Below are positions 37,666 to 48,569 of a stretch of 64,000 bases of DNA, in pieces. How positions within the stretch are numbered: position 1 is the stretch's first letter; each line of letters opens with the position of its first letter. Below the pieces are notes generated by a model. The model was not told the origin of the DNA. It saw nothing but the letters and a program-made list of their open reading frames with translations, and made no database searches. Where the stretch lies: positions 186,001 through 250,000 of the forward strand of contig JBEWZL010000109.1 in assembly GCA_045837725.1 (NCBI GenBank), written 5' to 3'. This stretch comes from Vermamoeba vermiformis. Its lineage: Eukaryota > Tubulinea > Echinamoebida. The position numbers and the translations under genes are program-made.

Positions 37666-37890
37666 ATGTCTAGCCCAAGAAAATCTCTCGGCCGCTCTTC
37701 TTTGAGCCGTCAATTCAACCTGATCGCTGAGCAATCTGCTAAGAAGTTCGAACGCCGTGGTGGCCGTGCTGAAACTCGTGTCGTCAAGCCTAAGGTTATT
37801 CGCAACGGTCCCGAGGCTGACTACGTCTATGAAGCAGTCGTCAAGCGAAGCAAGAACACTAAGAGAAGAAAGTCACTCAGCAAGAAATAA
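37666..37890 (+). CDS. Small basic protein, 74 aa
   Basis: A single exon with a clean ATG. The sequence starts MSSPRKSLGRSSLSRQF and ends KRSKNTKRRKSLSKK; about a third of residues are Lys or Arg, with repeated RKSL and SPRK motifs that look like kinase or chromatin-binding sites. Codons resemble those of the neighbouring highly expressed Ran gene. I do not recognise a family. DNA or ribosome association is possible from charge alone. Confidence 0.7.
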   Translation: MSSPRKSLGRSSLSRQFNLIAEQSAKKFERRGGRAETRVVKPKVIRNGPEADYVYEAVVKRSKNTKRRKSLSKK

Positions 37891-37936
37891 TTCTTGGTTT
37901 TTATACTTCATATCTGACTGTTATTAATTTAACCAG

Positions 37937-39329
37937 TCAATAAATTATTTCACTTACGTTTAATATGCGAGCCCAGAGTTCTGGTTGCTTCTTTGTAATG
38001 ATAACAATTACGCATCCTTCTTTTGAAGTCCAGTAAGAACTGCCTTCGCTCACTTCTCCGTATAGCTCGAGTACTAGCCGATGACGTTGGTCCGAGTTGC
38101 TAGCAAAGGTCACTTCAAGTGATTGGTTAAACAATTGTATAATCGGCACGCCGAGAATAGCATCAATTCGGATCTGAATAAAATTATCGAGTTGTCGTAT
38201 CACTGTTGAGGGTATGTCATCGTGAGCAGAGATAGTCGCGTAGAATTGATTGTCGCCTTTTATGTGGCCACTAATTGATTTGAGAAGGATTGTTCTTTCT
38301 TCAGCTGGAAGCAAGGGCGTTTGACACCTTAAAATTGGATTCTTCTTAAATGTGTCAGAGTGTGCTACTACTGGTGTTGATCGGATTATCTCTTGCTTCG
38401 TGGCCGCAACTTTCGGCTCTTCAAAGTAATCGACGTCCGGTAGAATGCTGTACTCTGAAGCAAGTTAGTTTGGTCGTTCTCTTTTAATCATCGCGTTAGT
38501 TACCTTTAAGAGGGTTCTCGGCGTATTGTTCTTTAACAGCTTTAAGAGCAGTCTCAATTAGAACAGTTCGCTTCTTATCGTCGTTCTTGAACTCTTGAAA
38601 TGTCTTGGAAGAGAACACGCAGTCGTAAACCTTTGCTGTTTCATCTCTGTACGGCAATTTGATGGCAGGGCCTAAACTGTAGGGAACTTTGTAAACGTCG
38701 TCGCTGTCATCGTGCTTGTGGTCTTCAGGTACGTGCGCGTGGTTGTGCGCACAGTTCGTGTGACGATGTATTAGTTGTGCAGCTTCAATGGCTTTGTGGT
38801 GACAGATGTTGACTATTAAAGGCTGCTCGTGATCGAATTTGTAATCTTTGTAAATGCGCGTTCGGGTGATGAGGCAGAATCCTCTGTCTGGGCGAATGTA
38901 TACTTGTTGTGTGGTTGGATCAACCTTAAGTGGAATCTGTTTATCGTCTGATGCTTGGTCTGCTCCACTTCCAGAGAAATCAAGGCGAATAATGTCGTCT
39001 TGTTTCCGAATCCGACGTGAGTCAGCCTCAAATTTCTGAAGTTGGGTTAGTAATTAATTTTATTAAAATTAATTCCGTATTTACCAATTTTTCTTCTGTG
39101 TCTGAAGCAGTCTTGACAAAAGTTTCAAAAAGCTGACGGAATTTTGGATCCGTGAGCCATCGAACAAATTTCTCCACATCCTTTCCAAAATAAAAGTTAT
39201 AATTAACAACGAATCGTATTGCAATTAAGAGAGAAAATGGTACAATCAGTGACAGATCGCGATCGGCTTTGCTGTCATTATTGTAAGAGTAGTTACCTCT
39301 TTTGTAGATAAACCTTCGTTAGATTCCAT
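37937..39329 (-). CDS. PIH1-domain protein (R2TP/dynein-assembly type)
   Basis: Exons 39297-39329, 39085-39180, 38504-39035 and 37937-38454 give about 392 residues. The middle is a PIH1 domain: RPDRGFCLITRTRIYKDYKF, LIVNICHHKAIEA, then YKVPYSLGPAIKLP and YDCVFSSKTFQEF. The C-terminus resembles a CS (p23-like) beta-sandwich (YWTSKEGCVIVIITKKQPELW). Such proteins link Hsp90 to clients in the R2TP complex or in axonemal dynein assembly. The end is ambiguous: a GTAAGT...AACAG intron near 37922-37966 would replace the last six residues and run antisense into the 37666-37890 gene. Confidence 0.8.
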
Positions 39330-39423
39330 GATTTTCGAGTGGTCAGGTATTGTTTCGTTTGGACGAGGTAAAACAAAAGAGAATATTATTTCTGTTGTTG
39401 TTGGAGTGCACAACTCAGCAGCA

Positions 39424-40914
39424 ATGCTTATTTTACCGCAAGAGAGGCGCTTAATATTTATTTCTATATTATCTAGATGCGTTATTATCCTCCTGGCGGT
39501 AGTGGTGTCTCATTGGATTGAACCATTTGATACGTCATCCTACGTTGCTTATGATAATATCCCAACGGCACAATATAAATCAAATTTTGATAGAATATTA
39601 CGAAGATCCTTGGTTGGGCTTGGCAATTGGGATGGAATATATTTTCTGCGGATTAGCACTCACGATTACGAATTTGACCAGTATCACGCATTTTTCCCTT
39701 TGTTGCCAATGTTAACTGCATGTCTGCGCTCATATAGTAAGTGGTATAACAGTAAGGCATGGATTACTAATACGGCAACAGTACTGGAACCTTTTCTTTC
39801 TGCTTGGTTGTCACAGCCCACCCTCACGCTATTATCAGCAGTGCTCGTTAGCAATTCATGTTTTGTTCTAGCGGCAGTTTTTCTTTACAAGTACACGATA
39901 TCGACAGTTAATGCGAGTCTGACAGAATGTTTGTAGGTTATCTGTATCAAGTGCTGCGCAATGTATCTTATGCCTATTGGTCAGCAGTATTGTTTTGTAT
40001 CAACCCTGCGAGTATATTTATGTCTGCGGCGTAAGTAATGCTTCACTACTGCGGTGAAACCTTTCTGACCCTGTCGCGTTAGATACACAGAGTCCCTGTT
40101 CGCAGCAATTGCGTTTGGTGCTCTGTGGGCCCAATCGCGTGCAGGACCTCTCGCTGCCATTCCTTTCTTAGTGTTGGCGTCTTTGACTCGTTCCAACGGT
40201 GCTGCGCTAATTGCAGTAATAGGCCACAGCACATTACTCAAACAGCTGCAATCTCGTCCCAAGACACTCTCCTCAGTGCTCACAGCATTTACTGTTGCCG
40301 GATTATTGACATTGCCAGCAGCATTGGCTGCGTGGCTGCCATTGTTTGGCTTCGAGCAGCGAGCAAGATCGATGTTCTGTGATTGCACGCGTCCTCCCGA
40401 GCTTGTGCCGTGGTGTTCTGCTCAACCTACAGGTGCTGCATTGTACGGATTTATTCAAAAGAATTATTGGAACAATGGATTGTTCACCTATTGGGAGATG
40501 AAGCAACTGCCGAACTTCCTCATCGCAGCACCGATGATTGTTCTCTCAATGATCGCCATTGTCAAGTACTTCAAACAAGACCAAAATTTCAAGAACACAT
40601 TTACGTTGGGATTAATATCAAATGACACCAGCTCCGCACAGCGCAAGGAGCCGTACTACAACTCCAACGTATCCAGTTACATTCTTCATTGGCTCTTCCT
40701 TCTAACATTCGGCATGCTCTTCATGTACATTCAGGTACTTAACAGATTTTTAAGCTCCCAATGCGCTCCTTTGTATTGGTTTGCAGCCCACTCGTTGTTA
40801 CAGAGGCCACAAGGCACAAAGGGCAAACTAACCTCAAAGCTGATTGTCGCTTATTTTGTGTTATATTGCTTTATCGGCACAATACTATTCACTTCATTCT
40901 ATCCTTGGACGTAA
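39424..40914 (+). CDS. PIGV: GPI mannosyltransferase 2 (PIG-V/Gpi18)
   Basis: Exons 39424-39890, 39926-40030 and 40083-40914 give about 467 residues, a normal length. Seen: the PIG-V motif LGNWDGIYFLRIS, HAFFPLLPMLTACL, LFCINPASIFMSAAYTESLF, LTRSNGA, and near the end LNRFLSSQCAPLYWFAAH. Many hydrophobic helices are present. It adds the second mannose to GPI in the ER. The first intron is only 35 bp; it was chosen because it alone restores GYLYQVLRNVSYAYWSAVLF in frame. An in-frame ATG at 39328 overlaps the PIH1 start on the other strand and is less likely. Confidence 0.9.
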
Positions 40915-40947
40915 GGACTTGTAAATAAACAGATCGCAATTTCCGCA

Positions 40948-40962
40948 TTTTGGCGCGCAAAA
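40948..40962 (+). promoter_or_regulatory. E2F-like site TTTTGGCGCGCAAAA
   Basis: A near-palindromic match to the E2F/DP consensus TTTSSCGC, 132 bp upstream of the telobox-Myb gene start and 34 bp after the PIG-V stop. Regulation in S phase is inferred. Confidence 0.45.
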
Positions 40963-41093
40963 CAAAAAATGGCTATTTCTTCTTGGGTTCATTACCAATC
41001 ACTCAAAGCTGCGCAGCACACACGACAAGGACGGTAGTGGACTACATAGAAATCATTTTCAAATCTAAAGGGACCCTCTAAAGAAAGAAAGAC

Positions 41094-43341
41094 ATGGAAA
41101 CCGCACCAAACTCAAAGATCAGCGATGATGTGCTTATTTGGATCATGGAATATGCCGCTGCGTATGGCTTGGATACGCTAACTGATGGTAAGTTGAGCTG
41201 GGCTTGTTCTCGACTTTGGTACCAAATCAGATTTGCTTTATTTTAAATTCCGTAATATTCAAATATGCAGCACGTTCGTCGTCTTTAAAAGAGAAAAATT
41301 CGTCTATTTAAAGGCTATTTTTTGACACCGTGTACCAGGTACAAACCCTAACGAGGGTTTAGCCCTTACCCTCACCAAACCCTCGCCCTAAAAACTAACC
41401 CGCTTTTCTTCAGCCATTATCACGCTATTCCAAGACTCTCCTCTAGTTTTGGATGACTACCCTAGGGCCTGCATGATCCTCAAGTTCAGAGTTCTGGAAG
41501 CAGATGTGATGAACAGCGGTCCTCACGGATTCCGAGGCAAAACGATCCGTCTCTTCAGAGAGTTTGTTCCTCAACACTGGGATAGAAGCGAGGGCTCAAA
41601 CTACATTTTGTTATTGAAGGAATTAGCTTATCAGGTCGGTGCCCTATTGGTAGCTCATCATTTCAAGATTCGCTAACCCTCGCCTTAGGTGATGTTGTCT
41701 CATTTGCGCCAACGTGATGAAAAGCCTTCAGACGTTACTGCTTTCTTCAAGGCCGTCGACCATGTGCTCTATGGCCACGCAGAGGAAGTGGACGAAGAAG
41801 ACACTAGCTCTAGCCAGATCCGCTACGACATCATCGGCAGTCAGCGTGATGTTGATGATGACTCGCTTGAAATCAGTGAACTCCCCAAGAGAGAAATCAA
41901 CTTGATGCGCCAAGAAATGCGCGAGTTGATCAAGATCCTGAAGAAAGACATTGAACTCGTCAAAAAGAGCACTCGCGAAGCTATTGATGAAGTTCTCGAG
42001 GCACACTCTTTGGAGCACTTCCAAAGCAGGCTACGATACTATTTGCACCCCATCCGTCGAGCTATGGGCTTCACATTCTTGGAAACAGTAGAGCAAGACA
42101 TCAAATCGAACCGCTATCAACGCCGCGACACAGAACCGCCACCACAAGACGAAATCAAAGAAGGACACCGTCTCAGTCCACGTGAGATTCGCGACATGTT
42201 CAACCAATTTGTCGAACCGAATGATGATCCTGACTTTTTGGCTCTGTACCACCAAAAACACAACGAAGTGCAAGAGTTTGTTCAGCGTGGCAAGGCAACA
42301 CAAAGCAGCCCAGCTAAGAACACATCGAAGAAGAGTGCCCCGACAACCTCTCAATCGTCATCTCAAGGCAAGGGTCCAAACAACAACCTTCCCAAACAGA
42401 GCTTCAAAGCCCGCCAAAGAGAAGGGCGCCAAGATTGTGCCCGCTAAAGAAGTTAACGAATTCATGCCACCTGGTTATTCTGATGAGGAAGTTGAGGAGG
42501 CACCCGTGGAAGACTGGAAGCAAAAGCGCGCTGCTGAGGTGTTGAACAAGTTGCACAAGACGACTAAACAACTCCACGACTCGATGCCCGATCCCTTAGA
42601 CGAGATCACTCGCGGCGAAGGCCTCTCCTCTCGAGTTCGTCCTTTGCCCAAGGACACAAGTGCTTCAAGACCAAGAGCATAGCTAGCAGCACCAACAGTG
42701 GCAACAACACCAATGTGCCAAAGCCAAGAATGATGGACAGACAAGAGAAGGCGCAAACGGTTGAATGGAACAGCAGCGAAGACCAGGAGCAGCCGCAAGT
42801 GCAAGAGGATGAACCTGACACATTTGAAGCCAAAGCAAAACGTAAGCGCAGGACTGACTAGTAGTCTGACATGGACTAATTCTTTTGCAGATATCAAGAG
42901 CTTCAAGCCTAAGCCTATTGGTATTGTTCCCACGAAGAGACCTCGCAGAACAAAGAACTATTTCACGGACGCTGAGGTCTCTGAACTAACTCGCTTGGTG
43001 GGCATCTACGGTGTGGGACGATGGCGCGAAATTCTTGACGCTGGCTCCTTCCAGGCTGGCAGAAGACGTAAGTCATTTGAACGTTCGTTGTGGGTGCAGT
43101 ATTAACGCGATGTAAAGCGATCGACTTGAAAGACAAGTGGCGCAATTTGCAACGTCAAGAAGAACGTGCTGCCCTGACACTCGGTGTAGACACCACGCCT
43201 AAAGTGCCTCGCAAACGAAAGCGCAGCGTGTTGGAGCAACAGGACAATTCCGCGAACAGTCGCTTGTTCTCGGACGATGACATTGAGGACTCGCAAGACG
43301 GCGACCTCGTGCGCAAGAAGCACAAAGTCAGCGAGGATTAA
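41094..43341 (+). CDS. Telobox-Myb protein, candidate telomere-repeat binding factor
   Basis: Exons 41094-41187, 41414-41634, 41689-42841, 42891-43067 and 43118-43341, about 622 residues. The N-terminal 130 residues are helical (IWIMEYAAAYGLDTL, ACMILKFRVLEADVM, MLSHLRQRDEKPSDVTAFF) and could be a TRFH-like dimerisation domain, though I cannot confirm it. The C-terminus is a single Myb repeat (KNYFTDAEVSELTRLVGIYG, GRWREILDAG) closing with PIDLKDKWRNL, the telobox motif of TRF/Tbf1 proteins. Between about 42400 and 42665 the better frame is shifted by one, and the two shifts cancel. The first intron (41188-41413) carries telomere-like sequence. Confidence 0.82.
41341..41400. repeat. Degenerate telomere-like block in intron 1
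   Basis: Within 60 bp are AAACCCTAA (41343-41351), GGGTTTAG (41355-41362), CCCTTACCC, AAACCCT, CCCTAAAA and CTAACCC, on both orientations. These are TTAGGG/TTTAGGG-type units, too irregular for a telomere tract but far too dense for chance. They lie in intron 1 of the telobox-Myb gene. Confidence 0.75.
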
Positions 43342-43409
43342 GCGCTCATTTCTTTTGTATGTCGGTGTATTATTTTTTTACAATTAAATAGTGTATTATA
43401 TTACATGTG

Positions 43410-43910
43410 TTACTTCTTGATGTGCCTCTGCACTGCTGCTTTTGTCTTGTCATTGAGCACAAAGTCTCCCTGTGTACTAGTCGACGCTGGTTTGCTCACA
43501 GGTTTTGGTGCAGGTTGTTGTGCTTGTGAAAATATGCTCGGCATTGCATTAGCGCTGTACTGATTGGAGTTATTGTGCGATCGGTTGTAAGACCGTGGCT
43601 CATTTGAATTTGAATAGCTCTTCCCTGGACTTTGATTTGGATATCGCTTTTGTTGCTTATTATTTCTGTTATTGTCCTGAAAGAATCATTGTTAGAATAA
43701 TTTTTCTAGCAAGTTAGTTTTTGGATCTGGGCTTCGAGATAACTCAAACTGTGCCAATTAGTATCTTAAAATTAAATGGTAAATTACATTATTATTTGAG
43801 CCTTGTAGAATGTGCCTGAATTGTTCGAAAGTTGGAGGTGGGATCGGGCTATCTACGGGCGTATTTTTATAATCCTCATCGCGATCTGTGTAGAAATCTT
43901 GTTCTTGCAT
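43410..43910 (-). CDS. Small Asn/Gln/Ser-rich protein, 129 aa
   Basis: Exons 43788-43910 and 43410-43676, phase-0 intron of 111 bp. It begins MQEQDFYTDRDEDYKN, has PTFEQFRHILQGSNNN, then a low-complexity Asn/Ser/Gln/Pro stretch, and ends NDKTKAAVQRHIKK. Mostly disordered. The conserved-looking bits are the two termini, which may be short binding motifs. Convergent with the telobox-Myb gene. No family recognised. Confidence 0.65.
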
Positions 43911-44248
43911 TATTATCCGAGTGAAGCTGTGTTGGTGAATGCAAAAAAGAAAAATCAATTGTGACTGCGGCAAAACAAAAAAAGATATCCAACCACAATT
44001 ACTAAGAGCAGTACATAACAAAGTCAATAACGACCCTTGAGGAAGTGGTTGTTAAACTTCATAACTAATGCTATTGTTTCGAGCGAAGTACATCTAGCGA
44101 CTAGTGGTTGAGTGCGGTGTATGTTGTGGGACCAGACAGGTAGCTGTGATACTAGTGCATATTTTATTATGTTATATTACAACAAATACTGAGCATCCTC
44201 TGTGCCTCAGCAGTTTGTTCTGTTTTACATGTGACTTGACACTCGAGC
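43911..44248. other. Intergenic spacer, nothing recognised
   Basis: 338 bp between the start of the small Asn-rich gene and the stop of MCU. I found no convincing ORF, tRNA or repeat. It must hold the promoter of the upstream gene and the MCU 3' UTR. Confidence 0.6.
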
Positions 44249-45883
44249 TTATTGGACCTCCAATTCAGCAGCGACCTTAGGATCGAAGAATTTGATCTCG
44301 TTCACGAGCTCTTTGATTTGTTGCTTCAGTCCTTGGTATTTCTCGTCATCGAAGCCGTTCTTCTGGATCAACTTCTTCAATTTTCGTTTGTACAAAATGG
44401 TGCGAGCATCATCATTCGTGTACTCAGTGGAAGTGAGGATATAATAGAGATAACCAGCCATTACTGTCTCGGTGACAGTGGTGAAATAAGTGATCGGCTC
44501 CATCACGTCCCAGTCAGATTCCCACCAAGTCAAGCGAGCGAACAAGACGAATTGAGCGCACAAGAACACGAGGCCACCCCATGCCCAGACATTGGATCTG
44601 CGCCACGCCGTATCTTCGAGGCTTTGACGTGCAGCTTCGAGCGGCAAGAGTTGTTCTTTGAGCTGTTGCACGAGCTTGATCTTCTCTTGGTGAGAGACGC
44701 GAATGTAAGGCAAGTTGAGAGCCTCTTCGATTTGCTGTGAAATCTTCTTGGGCTGCAAGAAGACGGTGTTCTTGAGCTCTTGATTGTTCTCAAAATAGAG
44801 GACTACACCAAGTCCGTGCAAATCCGACAATACAGCACGTGCTTCCTCCTTGTTGAGTCCGAGATCTTCAGCCAGCACGTGGTACTCGCTCAAAGTAATT
44901 GTCTGTTGTTGTGCGCCCTTGGCTGTCAAGGCATCGCGCACGCGTTGTAGCTTGGTCTTGTCAACGCCGAGCAACTCAGCGTGATCGCCACCGACTGTCA
45001 CATAGTTAGCACGCAGCATTGACACGTGTCATTGGCTAACACTTACCGAGAGATCTGGGCGGGGAGTGCACTTGATAGGTCTTGTTGTTGATGCGAACTT
45101 GCCAGTCAGCCTTCAGCAACTCCTGTGGCGAGAGACGAATTAACATCGTGCAGAGCTTATTGCGCATTAATATCACTCACTTGAATGGGAGTCGACAGGG
45201 CAACACGACGGCCTTTCAAATCCAAAACGACAACTTCTTTAATGGCTTGATCCTCGTGCTTAAGATCCGCAACAAAGCTGCTGACTTCTTTATTCTCTGC
45301 ACGCAAATTTAATCAGTGAGTGTAAATTTACACGTATAATCAAATTATAATATTTAGGTCCTGAACAATAATTACCTTGCAATGAAAATACACGCACTTC
45401 GCCAGAGGTCAATGTAATGGGGAGCTTGTAATTGCCTTTTTCTCTCTTCATTTGAATATCACCAGCTATGCAAATTGTAAGTTAATTAATGCAAGATCAC
45501 TAAGATGGAAGCTCTTGATATTTTTCAGATTGAGACGTTACGGAAATTCAAAATACTCAAATAAAATTTAAAATTACTTACCAGTATTACCAGTGGCATA
45601 ATTAGCCATGAAAATTTTATTCAAAGAGTCAATAGCAAACGGCTTTGATTTGTTGATAAAGGGAGAGGAAAACAGATGTGGCTTGGAATTATTCTGATTT
45701 CTGTTGCTCGTTGATACATTACGAGTAGCAAATAAGAATGCAGGGGCAGCCTATGTAGTATATTTATTAATTATTGAGCTTCACAGGTTCTAGAATTCTA
45801 ATTTTACTTACCTTTAGCGCATTCGGCTTGGCTTGCGCACGAGCCAACAATGAAACAAATCGAGTGCGTGTGAGTGATTGCAT
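44249..45883 (-). CDS. MCU: Mitochondrial calcium uniporter pore subunit
   Basis: Exons 45812-45883, 45582-45750, 45376-45465, 45181-45296, 45047-45122 and 44249-44994 give about 422 residues. The N-terminus (MQSLTRTRFVSLLARAQAKP) is a mitochondrial presequence. A beta-rich N-terminal domain and coiled coil follow, then two transmembrane helices (VWAWGGLVFLCAQFVLFARLTWW and YFTTVTETVMAGYLYYI) around WDVMEPITYF, the DIME-type selectivity filter with its Asp and Glu. It conducts Ca2+ into the matrix. The last intron contains TGACACGTGTCA. Confidence 0.95.
45020..45031. promoter_or_regulatory. TGACACGTGTCA palindrome, MCU intron
   Basis: Exact copy in the middle of intron 44995-45046. Confidence 0.7.
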
Positions 45884-46103
45884 ATCGTTGTTATTAAAAT
45901 AAAAAATCAAAAATAGAACTCAAGCAAAAATCTTTCTTCGCTGTTCAAACTGATAAATTTTCAGTCTGAGCAGAAGCAACAAAAGCTCACGACGTTTATT
46001 CATTTATATACTAAAAAAACCATATTTAGTTGTATTGGTTGAGGCGTTCACGTCATTTGTTGTTATCTTAACCAAGCCAAGTACATCCGAAAATTCAGTC
46101 ACC

Positions 46104-47650
46104 ATGAGCACCAGTAATACAGGAAAATTAACAACGCTGACAGAAAACCAATCGAATATTATTCAACGATTTTATGAGCACTGGAAGAACTCTAACGTCT
46201 ACTGGAAAGTTGGATCTGCGGTGTTGGGCGGCATTTTATGTAAGCTCTATCAGCCAAAAAATTAGCTAAAATATTTGCCTCACTACCAAATTATAATTTA
46301 AGAGTTTTCTAAAGTCGTTAATAATTTCGTTAGTTTTGGGAGCTTCATATGGCCTGTACTTCCGCAGAAATTACAAAGCACTGCACGCCTTGCCAGGCTA
46401 CGTGCACTCGGAGCACGACATTAAGAAAGTGATTGAATTGACCGACGAAAAGATCCGTGACAGCGACGGCAATATCATCAAGAGCGAAGAGGGACATCAT
46501 TGGCGCGAGTTACAAGTGCGCATTATCAACCTGGACAATGCACTCTTGGAACAGACTGAACTGCTCGGTAAGTGTGGCACGTGATTGCGAGTACTGGTGC
46601 TCACTGTGCTTGGCAACAGAGGAATACAAGCCACAAATCATTGATGTCACTAAATGGGGCCCGCCACTGCGCATGGACTGCAACTTCAGACAGTACTGGA
46701 GATTCGAACAAGAACTCGCTCAGGCCATTGGCTCTGACGTTGACGCATTGGATCCGAACAGCGACAAAGGACCACTGATTTCATTCTACGGCAGCAATGA
46801 CTTCCATCACTTGACACTTGCTCTTTTCCGTCGCATTCGACAGCCGTGCAATTTTGTATGCTGTCAAATTATTAAGACCTTAACATCGTTATATTAACCG
46901 TAGCTGTAGGTCATCTTTGACAATCACCCCGATTACGTTGAGTTCTATCCAGGCCTGCACTGTGGTTGTTGGTTGAATCACGTGATTCAGTTGCCTACAG
47001 TACAACAAGCGTTCCACTTTGGAGGTTACAGCGGTGAGTTTGAAGACCCATGGTTGCGCTGGGAGACCCCTTGGAAGCACATGAAGGAGGGCAAATTAGC
47101 GTAAGTACCGATATTTTGTCGACAAAGCGTTACACGAGTGCTAATGGTAATTATTTGTAGCGTGTTTCCAGCCTATGAGAAGTTTGAGGGCATGAAGTGG
47201 AATGAAGTGCCTCAAATTCCTTTGCGCCCCAACTGGCACCGCGCACTGTCAAAAGATCGCGTCAAAAAGCTGCTAGCACCCTATGCCGAAGTGTTGGCCA
47301 AGTATCCGCTGTACATCACTCTCGACAAGGACGTCATGACACGTGACTACTGCCTGCAGAACTGGAACTCGGGCGTGTTGATTCGCAGCGAAGTGTTCAC
47401 GGTGATTGAAGTGTTGATTGAAATGTCTGGCGGTCGATTGTTGGCCATGGACATCACTGGTGACTTCAGCAAGGTCAAGACTCAAGGTGTCTATCGCGCC
47501 TATCTACACTCGCACCAACACAGCGAGACTGAGAACAATATTGACCCCGAGACCGCCTCGCGACTCAATCAAGAGACGAACAAACAGCTGTTGAAGCACT
47601 TACACAGCGTGATTAACAACGTAGCTACTGCGAGTCCTACGATGAATTAA
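46104..47650 (+). CDS. Membrane-anchored ureohydrolase-fold (arginase-like) protein
   Basis: Exons 46104-46239, 46334-46567, 46620-46855, 46910-47100 and 47161-47650 give 428 residues. An N-terminal hydrophobic helix (VGSAVLGGILCFLGASYGLYF) precedes a soluble domain with ISFYGSNDFHHLTLAL, VIFDNHPDYVEFYPGLHCG and YITLDKDVM...NWNSGVL. The DNHPD and LDKDV pairs sit where arginase and agmatinase have their Mn-binding DxHxD and DxD motifs. I infer a metal-dependent ureohydrolase superfamily member of unknown substrate. The anchor is unusual for this superfamily. Confidence 0.8.
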
Positions 47651-47851
47651 AATTATCTTGTATTGTACCGGCGAGATATTTAAAACTGTTTATTATCACT
47701 GTACATCTCGCGCAATAGCACTCCGTGGCTCTTCCAAAAAGTCGCACAATGCAGAGGCGAGTTGTAGTTTGAAATATTTGTACATTTATTTTACATCTCT
47801 GTCAAAAAAAAGGTGTCAAAATTCCGTGTGAGGAAGGTGATAATTAAGGGG

Positions 47852-48262
47852 TTAAACAGTAAGCTTGCCATTTACAGCATTCTCTTTGTTGATGAATTGC
47901 ATTGGTTGGACCTTAGCTTGTCGCGCGCGTTGGATTTCTTCTTGATTACACGAAATGCAAAAGTTTCGATCGAAGCGCTGATCGTGGTTCGTGACGGAGC
48001 AGAACGAGCAAAATGTATTGTTACACTTTTCGCAATCCGTCACGCAAGTGGAGCAAGCAGTCTTGTTGCAGAAGGCGCAGTGGATGGAGTCGTTCTTAGC
48101 AGTGTTGCACACAACGCACTTCGGTGCGTCATCAAGGTCAAAGTTTGAATCCTCCATAACATCATCGCTAAGTTTTATAACTTTAACTTCATTTTGTCTC
48201 TCTGACTTAGGCTGGGCTCGGTTCTTGTTGTTCATCAGCATATTAAGAGTTTTTTCTAGCAT
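47852..48262 (-). CDS. SIVA1: Siva-like cysteine-rich protein
   Basis: A single exon, 136 residues. The N-terminus MLEKTLNMLMNNKNR resembles the FEKTxxLLF helix of Siva. The C-terminal half has twelve cysteines with spacings CxxC-9-CxxC-4-CxxC-3-CxxC-4-CxxC-13-CxxC (CVVC, CAFC, CSTC, CEKC, CSFC, CISC), the same as I recall for human SIVA1. Siva binds TNF-receptor tails and stathmin in animals; its role in protists is unknown. The gene is intronless while its neighbours are split. Confidence 0.8.
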   Translation of the reverse strand: MLEKTLNMLMNNKNRAQPKSERQNEVKVIKLSDDVMEDSNFDLDDAPKCVVCNTAKNDSIHCAFCNKTACSTCVTDCEKCNNTFCSFCSVTNHDQRFDRNFCISCNQEEIQRARQAKVQPMQFINKENAVNGKLTV

Positions 48263-48569
48263 TATTAATTAATTTTGGTGATAAAATAAATTTTACGATG
48301 CACTTTAGACGTACTGTAAATAAAGTCCATATCATTTCTGATCATTTTGCGGCATCGGAAGTCATTCTCCTCGCCGAAAGGATTCTTTCGCTTAGTTCGG
48401 ATACTCATTGTTTATACAGAACCTACTGTGGTGTTTGTGTGCGATACGCTTAAAAATGACTTGTTGGCCAGTTTTCGCTGACAGGCAATCGCGAAAAAAT
48501 AACGTTCACTTATTTGGAGTGGAAAAAGGCGGGAAACGAATCGTGCACGTGTTTGAGTTCCTTCGGTAT
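48263..48569. other. Intergenic spacer with E2F-like site
   Basis: 307 bp between the Siva-like start and the LRR gene stop, both on the minus strand. GGCGGGAAA (an E2F consensus) lies at 48528-48536. No convincing ORF with proper context was seen. Confidence 0.5.

Noticed and set aside
39328-39423. An N-terminal extension of PIG-V from the ATG at 39328
   Set aside because: It would overlap the start codon of the divergent PIH1 gene, and the added residues show no family similarity; the ATG at 39424 fits better.
41341-41400. A chromosome end or internal telomere scar
   Set aside because: The units are irregular and in both orientations, and coding exons of one gene continue on both sides.
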